Of a stretch of 64,000 bases of DNA, positions 62,701-64,000 are shown piece by piece; the first letter of the stretch is position 1, and every line of letters starts with the position of its first letter. The translations under genes and the position numbers were made by a program. This stretch comes from Streptomyces sp. DG1A-41. GTDB taxonomy: Bacteria > Actinomycetota > Actinomycetes > Streptomycetales > Streptomycetaceae. The notes under the pieces were generated by a model. The model ran no database searches and was not told the DNA's origin. It was given only the letters and a program-made list of their open reading frames with translations. The stretch spans positions 3,433,001-3,497,000 of the forward strand of contig NZ_CP146350.1 of the NCBI RefSeq assembly GCF_037055355.1, read 5' to 3'.

Positions 62701-64000
62701 GCCGATCTGCGCGAGGCCGTGGCACGGCTGGCGCTGGAAGGCCCCCGGGCCGGGATCCACGTCGTCTGCCTGGCCGAGACCGCGGCCGCCTCCCCCGCCT
62801 CGCCCGTTACGGAGACCTACGAGGCGGCCTGCTCGGTGGCGCCCACGTTCCGGCAGTGCGGTGCGGTCGCGCTGCTCAGCGGGGACGTGGCGACGGCCCT
62901 GCGGCTGATGCGCGTGGCCCGGGTCGACGGCGCCTCGGGACCGGTCGGGCCCGTGGGCCACGGCACCATCGCCACCGTCGACGCCGTCTCCGCCGCGTGG
63001 GCCGAGCGGTTCGCGCGGGCGCTGGCGCCGCTGCGTACGGACGGCGCGACGAGCGAGCGGCAGCCGCGCGTCTCCGCGCCCCTGCCCCAGGCTGCCCGGT
63101 TGCTGGACGAGCTGGGCCTGGCCCGGGCCACCCCGGCGTCGCTGATGGCGCGCTGGGCGGACGCGGCCGACGACACCGAGGCGCTGGGCGGGCGGGTGCG
63201 CGCGGTGCTGGGCGCCGGGCCGCGCGGCCCGGTCTGCGCGGACCTCGCGGCCCAGGGACCGCATCTGCTGATCGAGGGCCCGCCGGGCAGCGGACGTACG
63301 GAGCTGCTGCGGGCGGTCGCCGCGTCCCTGGCCGCCGCCGAGCGGCCGGACCGGCTGGGCATCGTGCTGGTCGACGGCCGGGGCGGCCCCGGCGCGGGCG
63401 GCGGGACCGGCGAGGGACTGCGCGTGTGTACGGACGTCCCGCATGTCACCACGTACCTCACGGCCCACGACCCCGTCCGGATGCGCGAGTTCGCGCAGTC
63501 CCTGAGCGCCGAACTGAAGCGGCGCGCCGAGCTGCTGGGGCGGTCCGACTTCACCGAGTGGCACACCGGGCGCGAGCTGTCGGGCCGTATGGTCGCCCAG
63601 CGCACGGCGACGGTTCGGGGCGGCGCCCGGGCCGAGGCCGGTGCCGGGACCGCCGCCGGTGCCGGGGATCTCGACTCCCCGCCCAGTTCGACGATGCGGC
63701 TGCGGCCCGGAGCGGGCCGGCGGCGGACGGAGGCGGCGCCGCCGCTGCCCCGGCTCGTCGTGGTCGTGGACGACCTGGACGCGTTGGTCTCCCCCGCCCT
63801 CGGCTCGACCGGACGGCCCGCGGCCGGGTCGGTGATGCGCGCGCTGGAGGCCGTGGCCCGGGAGGGCGAGCGGCTGGGGGTCCACCTGGTGGCGGCCACC
63901 GGTCCGTGCGCCCGTACGGCGGAGACGGAACCGGCGCGCCGGGCCACTCTCCGCGTCACCCTCGACGCCCCGGCACCGGGCCCCGACGAGCCCGCTCCGG
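59791..64000 (+). CDS. FHA-domain FtsK/EccC-like ATPase with a collagen-like linker, 3' end cut by the window
   Basis: At least 1,403 residues, with no stop before the window ends. Residues 1-100 resemble the N-terminus of EssC/EccC proteins. An FHA domain spans about 103-197 (Gly126-Arg127, Ser141-x-x-His144, Asn164-Gly165). Residues 210-720 are low complexity, with a Gly-X-Y array at 284-417. About 731-850 matches the EccC domain before the ATPase (LGPGPRLWERGPGHPEALAV). The first ATPase domain has Walker A GPPGSGRT (1163-1170, Lys replaced by Arg) and Walker B LVVVVDDLDALV. The start is uncertain; GTG at 59749 is also in frame. A role in secretion or DNA/protein translocation is inferred. 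Confidence 0.85.
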   Translation, partial: MQIRLTVVDPLGLAAPARDRAARCDVLVTAPAGTALAVVASGLAQVVLGGDGSGSPVLYAGEQRLDAQRCTLGEPPLTDGAVLSVGAPGEPEPHPELDDAPAQLQVVAGPDAGGVHLLHGGEIRIGRSADADVPLDDPDVSRLHCAVTVCPDGRVSVADLDSTNGTTLDGARVGDRAVRFAPGALLRIGESALRLAPAGGPGARVDTTPDGEGHVRVPGPAGGSGADMRASGTVTGALGGAGAGGAAGAVGSAGTAASAGTAGAVGFSRPAGASDPGGPASPAGPAESAGPAESAGPAGPAGASGSGGRAGASDPAGSFGRTGASGPGDASGRTGDSGPGGTSGRTGDSGPAGWIGPAGAGPAGSAGRAGDSGPAGPAGSAGSSGPTGASGASGPPGSLGRAGASGPAGPAGASGPADSADSAGPTHHAYGSAAWDAPGTAGRGSGDSAVVPGQGGAPRVESRGARAATEASRPAAGGGPGATQSRNRDAAGDEPGATRGGHRDAAGGGPGAAQGESRDAVGEHGPGHARGQGDPGPVGPGGHAARSASREGARTASPEGAVRAPRQRGAAEGSSAVASPDGVTSTHRQRGTGIGTGDTHAGRSGAGAFGDRGAGVSGHGAGAADGVGPQAGTGGQAAPRPTAPAGGGRPGDDDGLAPASSADERSGRGRKGTPLRGTDVPPGTRRRGGLGAWARRLTGGRGEQGAAARGTHEDEPAEVAAERTAVGPAVPETWPDPATLLLTALGPGPRLWERGPGHPEALAVRLGTADRAAPDGSGLLPAVPVTSGLREVGALGLAGPRARLAGLARAVLAQLTALHSPDTLEIVLIAADRSRPLEERTAEWGWLGWLPHVRPGHGQDCRLLLAYDREQAAARTDELLRRLEDQLADAGGNTAGAAGLLDNVRFSRAQVTDGPSGSAPRPDADNPVPGTAAPVTRRPSWARDDTPAPAPATGFPGPYTVLVVDGDPGGADLREAVARLALEGPRAGIHVVCLAETAAASPASPVTETYEAACSVAPTFRQCGAVALLSGDVATALRLMRVARVDGASGPVGPVGHGTIATVDAVSAAWAERFARALAPLRTDGATSERQPRVSAPLPQAARLLDELGLARATPASLMARWADAADDTEALGGRVRAVLGAGPRGPVCADLAAQGPHLLIEGPPGSGRTELLRAVAASLAAAERPDRLGIVLVDGRGGPGAGGGTGEGLRVCTDVPHVTTYLTAHDPVRMREFAQSLSAELKRRAELLGRSDFTEWHTGRELSGRMVAQRTATVRGGARAEAGAGTAAGAGDLDSPPSSTMRLRPGAGRRRTEAAPPLPRLVVVVDDLDALVSPALGSTGRPAAGSVMRALEAVAREGERLGVHLVAATGPCARTAETEPARRATLRVTLDAPAPGPDEPAP
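60640..61041 (+). repeat. Collagen-like Gly-X-Y array in the FHA-ATPase gene
   Basis: About 45 consecutive triplets with Gly in nearly every first position (residues 284-417). GPA, GAS, GDS, GRT and GSA are frequent, and Pro is usually in X. The exceptions are Glu or Asp at residues 287, 293, 314 and 329, and one triplet lacks a residue near 359-361. The stretch GPAGPAGSAGSSGPTGASG is typical. Confidence 0.9.
61221..61355 (+). repeat. Three tandem 45-bp repeats in the FHA-ATPase linker
   Basis: Three 45-bp units at 61,221, 61,266 and 61,311 encode fifteen-residue repeats around PGAxxxxxRDAxG. They lie downstream of the collagen-like array. Confidence 0.8.

Noticed and set aside
59668..63885. 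A 1,405-codon open frame on the minus strand
   Set aside because: It is antisense to the FHA-ATPase gene; its composition is that of a GC-rich shadow frame, while the plus-strand frame shows FHA, EccC-like and P-loop motifs.

Overview
The window is a high-GC stretch of a Streptomyces chromosome. Third-position G/C bias is extreme, GTG and TTG starts are common, and 4-nt start/stop overlaps are frequent. Gene content and order (sigU-rsuA, nnaR-narK, a MatAB-like pair, smpB-ssrA, ftsEX, prfB, pkaB-pkaA) match the conserved core of this genus. I see no prophage, insertion sequence, CRISPR array, rRNA or tRNA. The one structural RNA recognised with certainty is tmRNA.

Layout. 1-8.4 kb: a glycine-betaine-type binding lipoprotein cut by the left edge, an ArsR-type regulator with a perfect upstream palindrome, a Lon-like S16 protease, an IclR regulator, a DEAD/DEAH helicase, an MFS exporter and a tandem SUKH-4-like protein. 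8.4-14.9 kb: a translationally coupled molybdo-flavoenzyme operon (FAD, [2Fe-2S] and molybdopterin subunits plus a small P-loop kinase). Its Fe-S subunit carries a repeat-rich N-terminal extension of about 680 residues, and its Mo subunit lacks canonical active-site motifs. 15-25.7 kb: GH20 hexosaminidase, a DUF3039 protein, a frameshifted YqgE/AlgH gene, murA, hup, malic enzyme, a candidate structured small RNA, a frameshifted HelD-type helicase, and rsuA/sigU. 26-31 kb: a CGNR regulator, nnaR and narK (nitrate assimilation), and two membrane proteins. 31.4-39.9 kb: MatAB-like surface polysaccharide genes, a Pro/Thr-rich membrane protein, a frameshifted LysR regulator, a DUF2637 protein and an MFS transporter.

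40.0-49.3 kb is a self-contained carbohydrate locus: a lipoprotein and two ABC permeases, a YicI-type alpha-xylosidase, a LacI regulator and a secreted GH3 enzyme (frameshifted). It is best read as uptake and breakdown of xylose-substituted beta-glucans. No ATPase is encoded, so a shared ATPase elsewhere is expected. 49.4-55.9 kb is the tmRNA/SmpB, S41 protease, FtsX/FtsE and RF2 block, with a small zinc-ribbon membrane protein and an LAxTG sortase substrate. 56.4-64 kb: two Ser/Thr kinases (PkaB, PkaA) and, divergent from them, an FHA-domain FtsK/EccC-like ATPase that runs off the right edge and carries a collagen-like Gly-X-Y segment.

Four otherwise intact genes each carry one single-base frameshift (near 17,690, 22,518, 36,610 and 48,670). 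Three are one-base losses in short G/C runs. Sequencing error and real gene decay cannot be separated from the sequence alone. The strongest candidates for something new are the collagen-like FHA-ATPase beside the kinases, the atypical molybdo-flavoenzyme operon, and the small RNA at 21.7-21.85 kb.
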